Assembly (NCBI GenBank): GCA_964347345.1
Contig: CAYFYB010000002.1
Span: forward strand, 1-64,000
Reading direction: 5' to 3'
Source: JAJISG01 sp964347345
Lineage (GTDB): Archaea; Thermoplasmatota; Thermoplasmata; RBG-16-68-12; JAJISG01
DNA length: 64,000 nt
Position numbers and translations under genes: made by a program. Numbering within the stretch: position 1 is the first letter of the stretch; each line of letters opens with the position of its first letter. Below are positions 42,331-51,612 of the stretch, in pieces. The notes beneath the pieces are model-generated. The model was not told where the DNA came from and did not search any database. It saw only the letters and a list, made by a program, of their open reading frames with translations.

Positions 42331-43664
42331 AGAAGCTCCAAGAAGCGGCTGAGTTCCCATTCTGTCACCTGGGTCCTGTACTCGTCCCACTCCTGCCTCT
42401 TGATGTAGTTGAAGTGGGTCCAGAGGTGGGCCCCCAGGGTCTCCCTCATCAGCTCACTTCCCTCCATCTCTTCGAGGGCCTCTTCAAGGCTGCCAGGTAG
42501 GGAGAGAATAGCCAGCTTCTGTCTCTCCGCGCCCGTCAAGCGGTAGATGTCTGTCTCCACAGGACCAGGCGGCTCTACCCTGTCCTGGACTCCCTGAAGT
42601 CCAGCCGCCAGCATCGCGCTATACTGCAGGTAGGGATTCCCCGCGGGGTCAGGGTTTCGGACCTCAATCCTGGTCTTCATCCCTCTCCCGGAAGGCACCC
42701 TGATGAGGGCGCTCCTGTTCAGATTGGCCCAGGAGATGTAGACGGGGGCCTCGAAGCCCGGAACAAGGCGCTTGTAGGAGTTCACCCAGGAGGCCAGGAC
42801 GGCGCAAGTCTCCCGGGCGTAGTGGAGGACGCCACCGATGAACCAACGACAAGTGTCTGACAGCTCATACTTGCCCGTGGGCTCGAAGAAGGCGTTCTCC
42901 CCTTCGATGGTGGTCAGGGATTGATGCACGTGCATTCCGCTTCCGTTCTGTCCGTAGACCGGTTTTGGCATGAACGTGGCGTGGAGGCCGTGCTCCAGGG
43001 CCACCGTCTTCAGCCCGTGCTTAATCATGAGGACCCTGTCGGCGGACGTGAGGGCATCCGCGTACCTGAGATCGATTTCGTGCTGGCCAGGGGCCACCTC
43101 ATGGTGGCTGGCCTCCACCTCAAACCCCATGGCATCGAAGTACAGTGTGGCCTTCTTCCTTACGATCTCACCCGTATCCAGAGGAAGCTGGTCGAAGTAG
43201 CGACCCGCGTCCGAGGGCACGTTCGTGGGCCTCCCATCGCTGTCGAACCTGAATAGGAAGAACTCGTACTCGGGGCCGGCGTTGAAGATGTACCCCAACC
43301 TCCGGGCGTTCTCCATCTGCCGCTCCAGGACGTATCTTGGGTCCCCAGAGAACCTCTCGCCTCTCGGGTCGTATATGTTGCAGACGATGCCTGCGGTCTT
43401 CAGATCGCCGGAGGTCCAAGGGTATACCCTGAACGTGCTGACATCTGGGTGGGCCCTCAGGTCGCTCTCCTCGATGGTGGCATATCCCACGATAGAGGAG
43501 CCGTCAAAGAGGATGCCGTCATCCAGGGCCTTCTCGAACTGAGCCACCGGAATGGTGACCGTCTTCACCGCTCCCAGGATGTCCATGAATTGCATCTGGA
43601 CGAATCGCACCTGCTCCGCTGTGGCCTTCTCTAAGACCGCCTGCTTCGGATCCTCATCTGCCAT
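42327..43664 (-). CDS. glnA: glutamine synthetase type I
   Basis: Makes glutamine from glutamate, ammonia and ATP. The protein (445 aa) shows FMDILGAVKTVTIP, FDGSSIVGYATIEESDL near residue 53, HEVAPGQHEIDLRYADAL near 190, HVHQSL near 250 and RIEVRNPDPAGNPYLQYSAM near 340. Length suits the GSI-alpha group. The adenylylation-site Tyr region of GSI-beta is not evident. A TATA-like GTTTAAGTTC near 43698 (minus strand) lies about 34 bases before the ATG. It is divergent from the surface-protein gene. Confidence 0.95.
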   Translation of the reverse strand: MADEDPKQAVLEKATAEQVRFVQMQFMDILGAVKTVTIPVAQFEKALDDGILFDGSSIVGYATIEESDLRAHPDVSTFRVYPWTSGDLKTAGIVCNIYDPRGERFSGDPRYVLERQMENARRLGYIFNAGPEYEFFLFRFDSDGRPTNVPSDAGRYFDQLPLDTGEIVRKKATLYFDAMGFEVEASHHEVAPGQHEIDLRYADALTSADRVLMIKHGLKTVALEHGLHATFMPKPVYGQNGSGMHVHQSLTTIEGENAFFEPTGKYELSDTCRWFIGGVLHYARETCAVLASWVNSYKRLVPGFEAPVYISWANLNRSALIRVPSGRGMKTRIEVRNPDPAGNPYLQYSAMLAAGLQGVQDRVEPPGPVETDIYRLTGAERQKLAILSLPGSLEEALEEMEGSELMRETLGAHLWTHFNYIKRQEWDEYRTQVTEWELSRFLELL

Positions 43665-43770
43665 CTCTTCCCCGCTGGGGCAAGGGACAGCGGAACTTAA
43701 ACCTTCTCGAAATCACCTGCCGGCTGAGAACGTGAAAGAAGGCCCTGCCAGAGAAAGCGGGCTGGCCACG

Positions 43771-43781
43771 AAAGGTTATAT
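43771..43781 (+). promoter_or_regulatory. TATA box for the surface-protein gene
   Basis: AGGTTATATAG is a strong TATA box about 90 bases before the ATG at 43867; the leader carries GGAGGAAA just before the start. It sits in the divergent region shared with glnA. Confidence 0.55.
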
Positions 43782-43866
43782 AGGCCCAGATGCTACGCAA
43801 GTTCCGGCCCATCGTGGGCTTAGCAGGCGAGTGGGCAGAGAATGCAAGGTGAACGGAGGAAAGCCA

Positions 43867-46845
43867 ATGAAAGGGAATTCGAGATACAAAGCAGCGGCGG
43901 TATTCATCGTTATCGTCCTGCTCCTTGGAGGCCTTGGGCTCTTGTCCGCGGGAAGGTCCGCGGCGCAGTCCAGGAAAATTCAGGGCGTGGTTACGGAACA
44001 AGGAAATCCCACTAACCTCCTCGTTGGCGTCGAGGTCACCTTGTACGATGCCCATGGCCAGAAGGCCCCCGTGGTCGCCTTCACGACCGGTGCAGGCACC
44101 TACAGTTTCACCCCGGGTCCGGGATTCTACTACATCACAGTGCTGAAGAGCGGCTTCTTCAACAATCAGACGACGGTCTTTCGATTCGATGACACCGTGA
44201 ACCTGGTGAAGGACATCGAGATGGAGAAGATGCCCTTCCCCGGCGTGCCCATGACTCTCTCCGTCCACGTCGAAGACTCTGGGGGGGCGGCAGTGCCAAA
44301 CGCCACGGTGGAGCTCTTCAATGTAACAAAGATGCAGGTCCTGAGCTCGAAGCTCAGCAACTCAACCGGAAACACTAGCTTCTCCGTCTGGGCAGGCAGT
44401 TTCGAGGTGAGGGTAGAGAAAGAGACCTTCGAGAAATCTGTTACAGCCCTGGAGATAACTGGCTCTCAGTCCATCACCGTCACCTTGGCCACGGGCATCA
44501 AGCTCGTTGGCATCGCCAAGGAGCCCGACGGCACCTTTATCGATGAGGGCCTCGTGGCCTACCTCTACAACACCGACGGAGGAACGCCACAGGCAAAGAG
44601 GTTGCTGACGGCCACCATCACCGGCAGCTCCTACACCTTCTACGCTTACGCCGGCAACTTCGTCCTGATCGTTGATGCCAACAGGAAGGCCGCGAGCGTT
44701 ACCAGCCTCTCCGTGAGCTCTCCAGTGAGGATCGATCGGGTCCTTTCGGGCTCACCGGAGGAAAGGGTGGATATCACCCTCCGCTACCTGCAGGGTGGCT
44801 GGAACGGGCTCAACATCTGGAGAAACCTAACCCTCAACGAGGACAGTACGATCCCCGGCCTGGCGTTCGACTTCGTCCGCAACCTGCGGCTTCAGGTTGA
44901 CTTGGCCCTGGGGAATGGGGACGGGACCCTCAGTGTGTCAGAGAGAGGCCTGTTCCTGAACTGGCTCCAAGAGGCGGGTCCGAAACACGTCGACACCAAT
45001 GGATTCTTCACCACCAACAGCAAGTACTACCGCTCCGACGTCGTCAGTGGCAGCACGGACTTCTCAGTATGGTTCGAGGACTTCCCCTTGGACCAAGGGG
45101 CGGTCAGGATAGCGAGCATCGCCAACTACACGCTGATAGGACAGACCATTCCCCCAGACATGGACAAGTACTTCGCCAACATCACGGCAAGACACGACAC
45201 AAACACCACAGTCAGGGTCAACAACACCTACACCCTCAGTGTGGTTCCCGGATATGAGAGGGTCGTCACAAGCAAATCGGGATCCGTCGACGTAAAAGGC
45301 TACATCACCATCGCCATCGACCCGCAGGTGGCCGCGGGGAGTTTCGACGTGAAGATGGAGTTGGAGAGGTCCCTCCAGGGCACGGCCAGGGTGCAGGCCA
45401 TAGGCCCCGCCGGAAGGTTCACTGAGCTGAACGCCAGTGTGGAGAACTACGTTGCTGTGGTTCCGACAGGCGTCAACCTCACCTTCAGCGCTGAGGAGTC
45501 CACGGATCCCAACAGCCCCGACGGGAGGGTGAGCCCCGACGCCAATTTCACCTGGAAGTTCACCAACGCGACCGTACCCACCAAGGTCACCGCCTACGGC
45601 ATCCGGCCAAACGTCCTCTTCGCTACCATGGGCAACTACACCGGGAACCTTACCCTGGTTGAGACGGGCGGCAACGTGACTTACAGGGACTTCACCCTGC
45701 ACGTTGACGGCATACAGCCCAGCGCCGTGGTGGAGAACAACGTTACCGGTCTTGGCACCAACGCCAACGGCACCGCCATCAACATCAATGAGGGTAGACC
45801 GGTGAAGTTCTTCGGAGGAAGCTCCACCGATCAGGTTCACGAGAACATGACGGGGACCGTCCGGGAGTGGAAGTGGGACCTGGACGGGGACGGTAAGGTG
45901 GATGCCACAGGCGAGACTGTGGATTGGACCTTCTCGAAGCCAGGAAACTTCACCGTCAACCTCACAGCGGTGGACCAGGCGGGACACGAGAGCGTCAACG
46001 CCACCATGTGGGTTGTGGTGGCGGATGTTACACCACCCACGGTGGAGTTCAGAATCTTGGACACCGAGTTCAGAGAGGCCCTCAGCGTCATGGAAGGCAA
46101 GACCTACTACTTCGAGGCCAGCAACACTGCCGACAACTTCGACAAGCAGGAGGAGATGACCTTCCAGTGGGACTTTGGGGACGGGAAGCAAGCCACGGGT
46201 CTCAACGTCACCTTCGTGTATGAGAAGTACGGCAACTACGACCTCAAACTGAACGTAACGGATAGGGCGGGGAACGTGGGCAACGCCACCAGGAAGCTGG
46301 TGGTAGAGGTGGACGCCCAGACCAGGCCAGACCTGGAGATCGAGACCAACAGCCTAAAGATGGACCCGCCCAACCCCGAGGAAACCACCTTATTCGGTTC
46401 CGTGGTCGTAACCCTCCAGCTCAACGTAACCAACAAAGAGGGGAGGGCGGCGGCCTTTGACGTTCAGGTGAGCTTCTGGGCCTTCAGGTTTGGCGGGTCA
46501 CCGGGCGACCCATTAGGAATCCAGCCGAGATTCTATGACGAGAACGGCAATGAGGTCAACAACACACTGATGCCTGGACAGAAGAAGACGGTGAGATTCA
46601 CTTGGGTCACGCCAGCCCAGGGCAACTACACTCTGAGGGTCAATGTGACGGACGCGAGGGAACCGGACCTCTTCGTTGGGCCGAGGAACACGGCAGAAAT
46701 CCAGACAGACGTGCGAGAGGCGGCCTGGAAGACGCCACTGATAATAGCGGCCATCGTGGGGGTCATAGCCGGCATACCTGCCGCCATATACCTCCGCCGG
46801 AGGCTCAAGGCCCCAGGAAGGGAGAGGATTACCAAGAGGAAGTAG
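43867..46845 (+). CDS. large cell-surface protein with PKD domains
   Basis: A 992-residue secreted, membrane-anchored protein. It has an N-terminal signal helix (residues 8-28, AAVFIVIVLLLGGLGLLS), carboxypeptidase-regulatory-like beta domains (about 35-300), a middle beta region, and two PKD-type domains (about 600-790) with WKWDLDGDGKVDA, a possible calcium loop, and FQWDFGDGKQATG. It ends with one membrane helix and a basic tail. Many N-x-S/T sites suggest N-glycosylation. It probably belongs to the S-layer or envelope. The ATG at 43867 follows GGAGGAAA. Confidence 0.82.
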   Translation: MKGNSRYKAAAVFIVIVLLLGGLGLLSAGRSAAQSRKIQGVVTEQGNPTNLLVGVEVTLYDAHGQKAPVVAFTTGAGTYSFTPGPGFYYITVLKSGFFNNQTTVFRFDDTVNLVKDIEMEKMPFPGVPMTLSVHVEDSGGAAVPNATVELFNVTKMQVLSSKLSNSTGNTSFSVWAGSFEVRVEKETFEKSVTALEITGSQSITVTLATGIKLVGIAKEPDGTFIDEGLVAYLYNTDGGTPQAKRLLTATITGSSYTFYAYAGNFVLIVDANRKAASVTSLSVSSPVRIDRVLSGSPEERVDITLRYLQGGWNGLNIWRNLTLNEDSTIPGLAFDFVRNLRLQVDLALGNGDGTLSVSERGLFLNWLQEAGPKHVDTNGFFTTNSKYYRSDVVSGSTDFSVWFEDFPLDQGAVRIASIANYTLIGQTIPPDMDKYFANITARHDTNTTVRVNNTYTLSVVPGYERVVTSKSGSVDVKGYITIAIDPQVAAGSFDVKMELERSLQGTARVQAIGPAGRFTELNASVENYVAVVPTGVNLTFSAEESTDPNSPDGRVSPDANFTWKFTNATVPTKVTAYGIRPNVLFATMGNYTGNLTLVETGGNVTYRDFTLHVDGIQPSAVVENNVTGLGTNANGTAININEGRPVKFFGGSSTDQVHENMTGTVREWKWDLDGDGKVDATGETVDWTFSKPGNFTVNLTAVDQAGHESVNATMWVVVADVTPPTVEFRILDTEFREALSVMEGKTYYFEASNTADNFDKQEEMTFQWDFGDGKQATGLNVTFVYEKYGNYDLKLNVTDRAGNVGNATRKLVVEVDAQTRPDLEIETNSLKMDPPNPEETTLFGSVVVTLQLNVTNKEGRAAAFDVQVSFWAFRFGGSPGDPLGIQPRFYDENGNEVNNTLMPGQKKTVRFTWVTPAQGNYTLRVNVTDAREPDLFVGPRNTAEIQTDVREAAWKTPLIIAAIVGVIAGIPAAIYLRRRLKAPGRERITKRK

Positions 46846-46846
46846 T

Positions 46847-48568
46847 CTACATCTCCTCCAGGGCCCTGATCCCCAGACATTCCAGGGCGTTCCCGAGGAC
46901 CCTTCTGAAGCCCTCTACCAAGACGAGGCGGGACTGCCTGAGGGGGGCCTCCGCCTGCAGGACCGGGCAGTCCCGATAGAAGAGGTTGAAGGTCGTGGCC
47001 AGCTCGTAGGCGAAAGCGGCCATCTGATGAGGGCGTCTCGAAGCCGCGCACTCCTTCACAGTCCCGGGAAAGCGGGCGAGGAGCTTCATCAGAGCCTTCT
47101 CCTGTGTGTGCACCAGCAGTCCGGGGTCCCAGGAGTCGTAACCTCCAGCCTTCCGAAGGATGCCACAGGACCTGGCGTAGGAATACTGCAGGAAGGGCGC
47201 TGTCTGACCTTCCAGGCTCAGGGCCTCCTCCCATCTGAACAGGATCCTCTTCTCCGGCTGAACCTTAACGATGTTGTACCGCAGGGCTCCTATACCTACG
47301 GCTTCTGCAATCCTGCGCATCTCCTCCTCCCTTAGGTCGTCCCTCCTATCTCGGACCTCCCTAAAGGCCCGCTCCTCCGCCTCATCCATGAGGTCGTCCG
47401 CGTGAACCACGAGACCCTTCCGAGTGGATAGGCGCCCCTCAGGGAGGGAAACGTGGGCGTAGAAGATTGGCTCCACCTCCTTCTCTACACCCAGGAGTCT
47501 GAGGGCGATCGGCAACTGCTGGTAGGCCAGCTTCTGATCCTCCCCCAGAACGTTGATGGCTATATCGCACCGCCGGAACTTGTCGAGATGGTAGGCCAGG
47601 TCCCGGGTCGTGTAAAGGGTCGTCCCGTCCTTACGGGTGAGAAACCACCGGGAGTCCCTTCCAAGGATACCGTACGGCTCCATGTCCACGTAGAGGGCAC
47701 CGTCCTCCTCCTGGCAGCTCCCTGTCTTCTTGAGCTGGTCCACCACCTTCCTGGCGCTGCTGTCAAGGATGGTCTGATCCTCCCAGAAGAAGTTATCGAA
47801 CTCCACGTACAGCCTGGATAGGGTCTGCAGGATACCGTCCATCATCCTCTGGCAGATCTCCCGGACCCTCTGGACCAGTTTCTTGTCGCCCGCTTCGAAG
47901 CGGCGCATCATCTCCTCCACTTGTCGGGCTACCTCTGGGTCGTCCAGGCGTTCAGAGGCTTTCCGGTAGTAGCTCACCAGCCGATGGTCCTCCTTTTCCC
48001 TCTCTGGGGGTCCCACCTGATCCTCGGAGAGGCTGTCGTATCCCCACACAAGGGTGAGGACCTGCTTCCCGACGTCGTTCACCAAGAACTCCCTAGTCAC
48101 CTCGTAGCCGGACCAGTCGAGAAGGCGAGAGAGTGTGTCCCCAATGATGGAGTTCCGAGCCCTCCCCACATGGACCGGGCCCGTGGGGTTGATGCTGGTG
48201 TGCTCCACGATTACCCTCTTGCCAACAGCGGGAGCCCGGCCGTATTCCTTGCCTTCCTTGAGGATGCACCCCAGGGTTCGCTCCACGAAGGCTGGATAGT
48301 GGAGGAAGCTGTTCACGTAGCCGCTCTTGGCCTCATGGCGGGCCACGTAGAGCTTCGCTGGCATGGCGGCCGCCAGCTCCTCGGCCACCTGCTGAGGGGG
48401 CTTCCCCGCCTCCCTGGCATAGGAGTGAGCCGGGAAGCCCACGTCCCCTAGACCCTCGGGGGGCAGCTGGAGGGGGATGTCCATATGGGGAAGTCCCAGG
48501 GCATCCTCCGCCTCCTCCCTGAGTTTGGTCACCTCCTCCAGAACGTCCTCCCAAGGATCCGTCACCAT
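46847..48568 (-). CDS. argS: arginyl-tRNA synthetase
   Basis: Charges tRNA-Arg. A class I synthetase of 573 aa with EHTSINPTGPVHVGRARNSI (HIGH variant HVGR at residues 133-136), the family block WGYDSLS, TTRDLAYHLDKF near 320, EGRLSTRKGLVVHADDL as the KMSKS-like loop near 386, and the C-terminal anticodon-binding helices with FNLFYRDCPVL. Its ATG shares a base with the stop of prf1 (TGATG), so the two are co-transcribed and probably coupled. Confidence 0.96.
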   Translation of the reverse strand: MVTDPWEDVLEEVTKLREEAEDALGLPHMDIPLQLPPEGLGDVGFPAHSYAREAGKPPQQVAEELAAAMPAKLYVARHEAKSGYVNSFLHYPAFVERTLGCILKEGKEYGRAPAVGKRVIVEHTSINPTGPVHVGRARNSIIGDTLSRLLDWSGYEVTREFLVNDVGKQVLTLVWGYDSLSEDQVGPPEREKEDHRLVSYYRKASERLDDPEVARQVEEMMRRFEAGDKKLVQRVREICQRMMDGILQTLSRLYVEFDNFFWEDQTILDSSARKVVDQLKKTGSCQEEDGALYVDMEPYGILGRDSRWFLTRKDGTTLYTTRDLAYHLDKFRRCDIAINVLGEDQKLAYQQLPIALRLLGVEKEVEPIFYAHVSLPEGRLSTRKGLVVHADDLMDEAEERAFREVRDRRDDLREEEMRRIAEAVGIGALRYNIVKVQPEKRILFRWEEALSLEGQTAPFLQYSYARSCGILRKAGGYDSWDPGLLVHTQEKALMKLLARFPGTVKECAASRRPHQMAAFAYELATTFNLFYRDCPVLQAEAPLRQSRLVLVEGFRRVLGNALECLGIRALEEM

Positions 48569-49785
48569 CAGCTCACCCTGTACCTCAGAATTCCTCCCAG
48601 CCCGCCGAAGGCCCTCCAGAAGAGCTGCCCCTCCTCCGAGTCGGCGGAGATGAGTTCCACCTTAGTCCCCAACTTCTCCGCGGTTTCGTGCAACTCCTCC
48701 ACCATATCCACCTTCTCCACGACGTTGAGGTATGTGCTGCACTCTGGACAGGACCCCGGGTCCTCCGTCTCCTTCGTCACCTCAGCCTCGTGTCCGCAGG
48801 CGGGGCACTTCACCTTCATCCTCAGCTTTCTGAGGCCCTCCGACACCAAGAGAGTGTCCAGGGCCCCCAGCTCCAGGGCCCCACGCACTTCGGCCTCCCC
48901 ATAGACAGCCATTCCCTCATCAGGCCTCTTCACCTCCTCTAGGAAGGCCTGCATGAGCCGCTTCTCCCTCATCAGGTCCAGATCCGACAGCGTCTCCTTG
49001 GCCTTCTCCACCATCTCCCTGAGACCCGACTCGTCCGCATACCCCACATCGAAGGTCTCCAAAACCTTCTTCTTCAGCTCGTGGTGGATGTAGTCCTTTT
49101 CAAGGAAGAAGTCCTTGGTGTAGCCAGGGCCGCCGATCAGGATGCCCTTGAGCTCCCCCATGGCCAGGAATGCGTCCGTCATCAGTCCCCCGACCTTGAC
49201 GAAGAACTCGTGGGCGGCCTGTTCGATGAGCCTCTCGAAACGCCGAGCCGACTGGCCACCCTTGCTGTGCTTGCTGGGCACCAGACTCTGCAAGTTCTTG
49301 ATGACTTCGATACGTTTTCCCTTGAGCAAACCGAGGGTAGCCTCCGAGCGGTCGATGACAACCAGGCCATAGACTTCCTTCTCCCTCAGCATCTCCCTCA
49401 GAGGCTCGGTGTAGAACCGGGAGTCGCACCTGTAGAGGTAGGTGGGCACCGGTTCCGGGGGCTCCACGACGTGAGATACCATCTGGGTCTGGTCAGCGCC
49501 GACCTGTCGGTGACCGACGAAGAAGACAATGCCGTTCTCCGGCACCGTCCTGAAGGACTTCAGTCGGACGAGGATGGACTCAATGGCAGACATGACGTTC
49601 TTCCTGGTGCTCTTGCTCTTGATGTTGCTGGACTGGCTGAGCTCACTCTTGAGGAGGCTGGTGACGTCGGAGATCTGGCGGCCCGGGGGGACGAAGAGGG
49701 AGACGAGCTCTGTCCCCCTGCCTTCGGCTCCCTCAATCTCCTCAAGCTTCCTTCTGAAGAGGTATCGCTCCTTGGCTTTGTTCAT
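48568..49785 (-). CDS. prf1: peptide chain release factor aRF1
   Basis: Recognises stop codons and releases the finished protein. Of 405 aa, domain 1 holds SNIKSKSTRKNV (NIKS at 54-57) and YRCDSRFY for stop-codon reading; domain 2 holds HSKGGQSARRF (GGQ) for peptide release; the C-terminal part has a Cys4 zinc minidomain (CPACGHEAEV and CPECSTYL). It heads the prf1-argS unit and shares a 53-base divergent promoter region with pyrH. Confidence 0.96.
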   Translation of the reverse strand: MNKAKERYLFRRKLEEIEGAEGRGTELVSLFVPPGRQISDVTSLLKSELSQSSNIKSKSTRKNVMSAIESILVRLKSFRTVPENGIVFFVGHRQVGADQTQMVSHVVEPPEPVPTYLYRCDSRFYTEPLREMLREKEVYGLVVIDRSEATLGLLKGKRIEVIKNLQSLVPSKHSKGGQSARRFERLIEQAAHEFFVKVGGLMTDAFLAMGELKGILIGGPGYTKDFFLEKDYIHHELKKKVLETFDVGYADESGLREMVEKAKETLSDLDLMREKRLMQAFLEEVKRPDEGMAVYGEAEVRGALELGALDTLLVSEGLRKLRMKVKCPACGHEAEVTKETEDPGSCPECSTYLNVVEKVDMVEELHETAEKLGTKVELISADSEEGQLFWRAFGGLGGILRYRVS

Positions 49786-49838
49786 GGGTCACCATACCCT
49801 TTTATCTCCTAACTCGCTAGCGCCTAAAGAGTGTTAGG

Positions 49839-50537
49839 ATGCCCAAGGAGGTTGTGGTCGTTTCCATGGGCGGATCCGTGCTGGTCCCCGGCGAGGACGA
49901 CCCTGAGTACATAAAATCCCTGGCTGAGCTTCTTTCTCAACTCTCTGCCAATTATAAACTCTTTGTGGTGACAGGGGGCGGCCGCCTCGCCCGCTACTAT
50001 ATCGACGTGGGTCGGGCCCTGGGGATGGACGAGAGATCCCTGGACAGTCTGGGCATAGCCATTACCCGGCTCAACGCCCGCCTGCTCATCCAGGCCCTCG
50101 GGACAAGGGCGTTTCCAGAGCCTCCCGAGGAGTATGAGGATGCCCGAAAGGCGGGGGAACGGTACGACGTGGTGGTAATGGGGGGCCAGAGGGTGGGCAT
50201 AACGACGGACGGGGTGGCCGCTGAACTCGCGGAGCACGTGAGCGCGTCCCGCCTCGTGAACGCTACCAGCGTTGATGGCGTATACACGGCGGATCCCAGC
50301 GTGGACCCATCGGCCACCAGAGTCGAGAGGATGGACTACGACGCTCTCATACGCATCGCTGGTAGGCCCACAGAGATGGCTGGTCCATCGATGGTCTTCG
50401 ACCCTTACGCAGCTCGCGTCGTGAAGCGCCTCGGCATATCGGTGTACGTGGTCCAGGGCAGGGATCTCAAGTCCCTTGAGGGGGCCATCTCCGATGGGGA
50501 CTTCTCAGGCACTATCATAAGAGGGGGCAGGATGTGA
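49839..50537 (+). CDS. pyrH: UMP kinase
   Basis: Phosphorylates UMP to UDP. An amino-acid-kinase fold protein of 232 aa, the archaeal length, with VVVSMGGSVLVPGEDDPEYI at the start, VVTGGGRLARYYID near residue 46, RLNARLLIQALG and the C-terminal NATSVDGVYTADPSVDPSAT. The divergent promoter region with prf1 is very short. Its stop overlaps the start of thpR (GTGA). Confidence 0.93.
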   Translation: MPKEVVVVSMGGSVLVPGEDDPEYIKSLAELLSQLSANYKLFVVTGGGRLARYYIDVGRALGMDERSLDSLGIAITRLNARLLIQALGTRAFPEPPEEYEDARKAGERYDVVVMGGQRVGITTDGVAAELAEHVSASRLVNATSVDGVYTADPSVDPSATRVERMDYDALIRIAGRPTEMAGPSMVFDPYAARVVKRLGISVYVVQGRDLKSLEGAISDGDFSGTIIRGGRM

Positions 50538-51082
50538 GGGCCTTCATAGCGGTGGAGGTCCGCCCGAGTGATGCGCTTCTGGGTCTCCTCAAGGCCCTCA
50601 AGTCTAGCGAGGCCCGCCTTCGAGTGGTAGCCCCCGAAAACCTCCATCTGACTCTGAAATTTCTGGGGGAGGTGGGGGAGGACGTGACTACGCCTATCGT
50701 GGAGGTACTGAGACAATCGACGGAAGGCGTCAAGCCCTTCACCATGTCATTCCAGGGTACCGGCGCCTTCCCGAGCCTCAAGGGTCCGAGAGTCCTGTGG
50801 GTCGGAGTGAGGGGCGGTGATCCCCTTGTGGCCATTGCTCGAAGTCTAGAGGGGGGCCTCGAAGGCCTGGGCTTTCCGAGGGAACGAAGAATGTTCTCGC
50901 CCCACCTCACCGTGGCCAGGGTCAAGGGACCCCAGGGCCGCGAGAGCCTCGCTCGCCTGATGGAGGGCTACCAGGAGGAGCACTTCGGGGAGCAGAGAGT
51001 GGAGGAGGTCCTGCTGAAGAGGAGCGAACTCAAGCCCTCGGGAGCGGTGTACAGCAATATCGCCAAGGTGAGCCTAGGCTGA
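50534..51082 (+). CDS. thpR: RNA 2',3'-cyclic phosphodiesterase (ThpR)
   Basis: Opens 2',3'-cyclic phosphates on RNA; also known as 2'-5' RNA ligase. It has 182 aa and both HxTx motifs: NLHLTLKFLGEVGED near residue 42 and SPHLTVARVKGPQG near 125. Length is normal. The GTG start overlaps the pyrH stop by four bases, so expression is coupled to pyrH. It converges on the next gene with no gap. Confidence 0.93.
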   Translation: MRAFIAVEVRPSDALLGLLKALKSSEARLRVVAPENLHLTLKFLGEVGEDVTTPIVEVLRQSTEGVKPFTMSFQGTGAFPSLKGPRVLWVGVRGGDPLVAIARSLEGGLEGLGFPRERRMFSPHLTVARVKGPQGRESLARLMEGYQEEHFGEQRVEEVLLKRSELKPSGAVYSNIAKVSLG

Positions 51083-51460
51083 CTAGCGCTTCTCGGCGAA
51101 GCGGAGAAGGGTGTCCCACTGCACCTCGTGCTCCAGGCCCTTCCGTCGGAGGAAGCGGCTGAGGGCCTCTGTCACCCGGGGAACGTCCAGCCCCTTTCCC
51201 CTTCCATACAGGTAGAACTCCACTGCGCTGCTTATGGGAAAGATGAGGCGCATGGTGCCTTCGCGATTGTAACCCTCAGGCTTCCTGTTCTTCCGGAGGT
51301 CTCGGAGGTTCTCCTCTACGATTATCTCAAAGAACTCTGGGTCATCTTTCATCTGCCCTGACTCCTCCAAGAAGAGAGTAAGAAGCTCCCGGAAAGGGGA
51401 CTCCAAGTCCCCGTAACGCACACCAGGTTCGAAGATGACGTGACCGCTTCGGGCTCGCAT
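51083..51460 (-). CDS. protein of unknown function
   Basis: A protein of 125 residues, helical and charged, not recognised. It contains EPGVRYGDLESPFRELLTLF, then PEFFEIIVEENLRDLRKNRK and a final LSRFLRRKGLEHEVQWDTLL. A TATA-like CTATTAATAAC (51482-51492, minus strand) about 27 bases before the ATG points to a leaderless message. Confidence 0.7.
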   Translation of the reverse strand: MRARSGHVIFEPGVRYGDLESPFRELLTLFLEESGQMKDDPEFFEIIVEENLRDLRKNRKPEGYNREGTMRLIFPISSAVEFYLYGRGKGLDVPRVTEALSRFLRRKGLEHEVQWDTLLRFAEKR

Positions 51461-51582
51461 CCCCTGACCTAACGAGGGTCGTTATTAATAGTTGATGAGG
51501 GCCACCGCAGATTGTCCTTGGGGAACTGGTCATGGCCGCCCAATGGCATGAATCTCAGGAGGGCAAAAGGAGCGGTAAGGGA

Positions 51583-51588
51583 TTTAAA
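51583..51588 (+). promoter_or_regulatory. TATA box for thiDN
   Basis: TTTAAA is 28 bases before the GTG at 51613. This makes the longer in-frame start at 51532 unlikely, since it lies upstream of the promoter. Confidence 0.5.
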
Positions 51589-51612
51589 GGCCAGACAACC
51601 TTATTCCACGCT

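Noticed and set aside
45064..46191. 375-codon open frame on the minus strand inside the surface-protein gene
   Set aside because: Antisense shadow of a clear PKD-domain gene; no ribosome site and no family signature.
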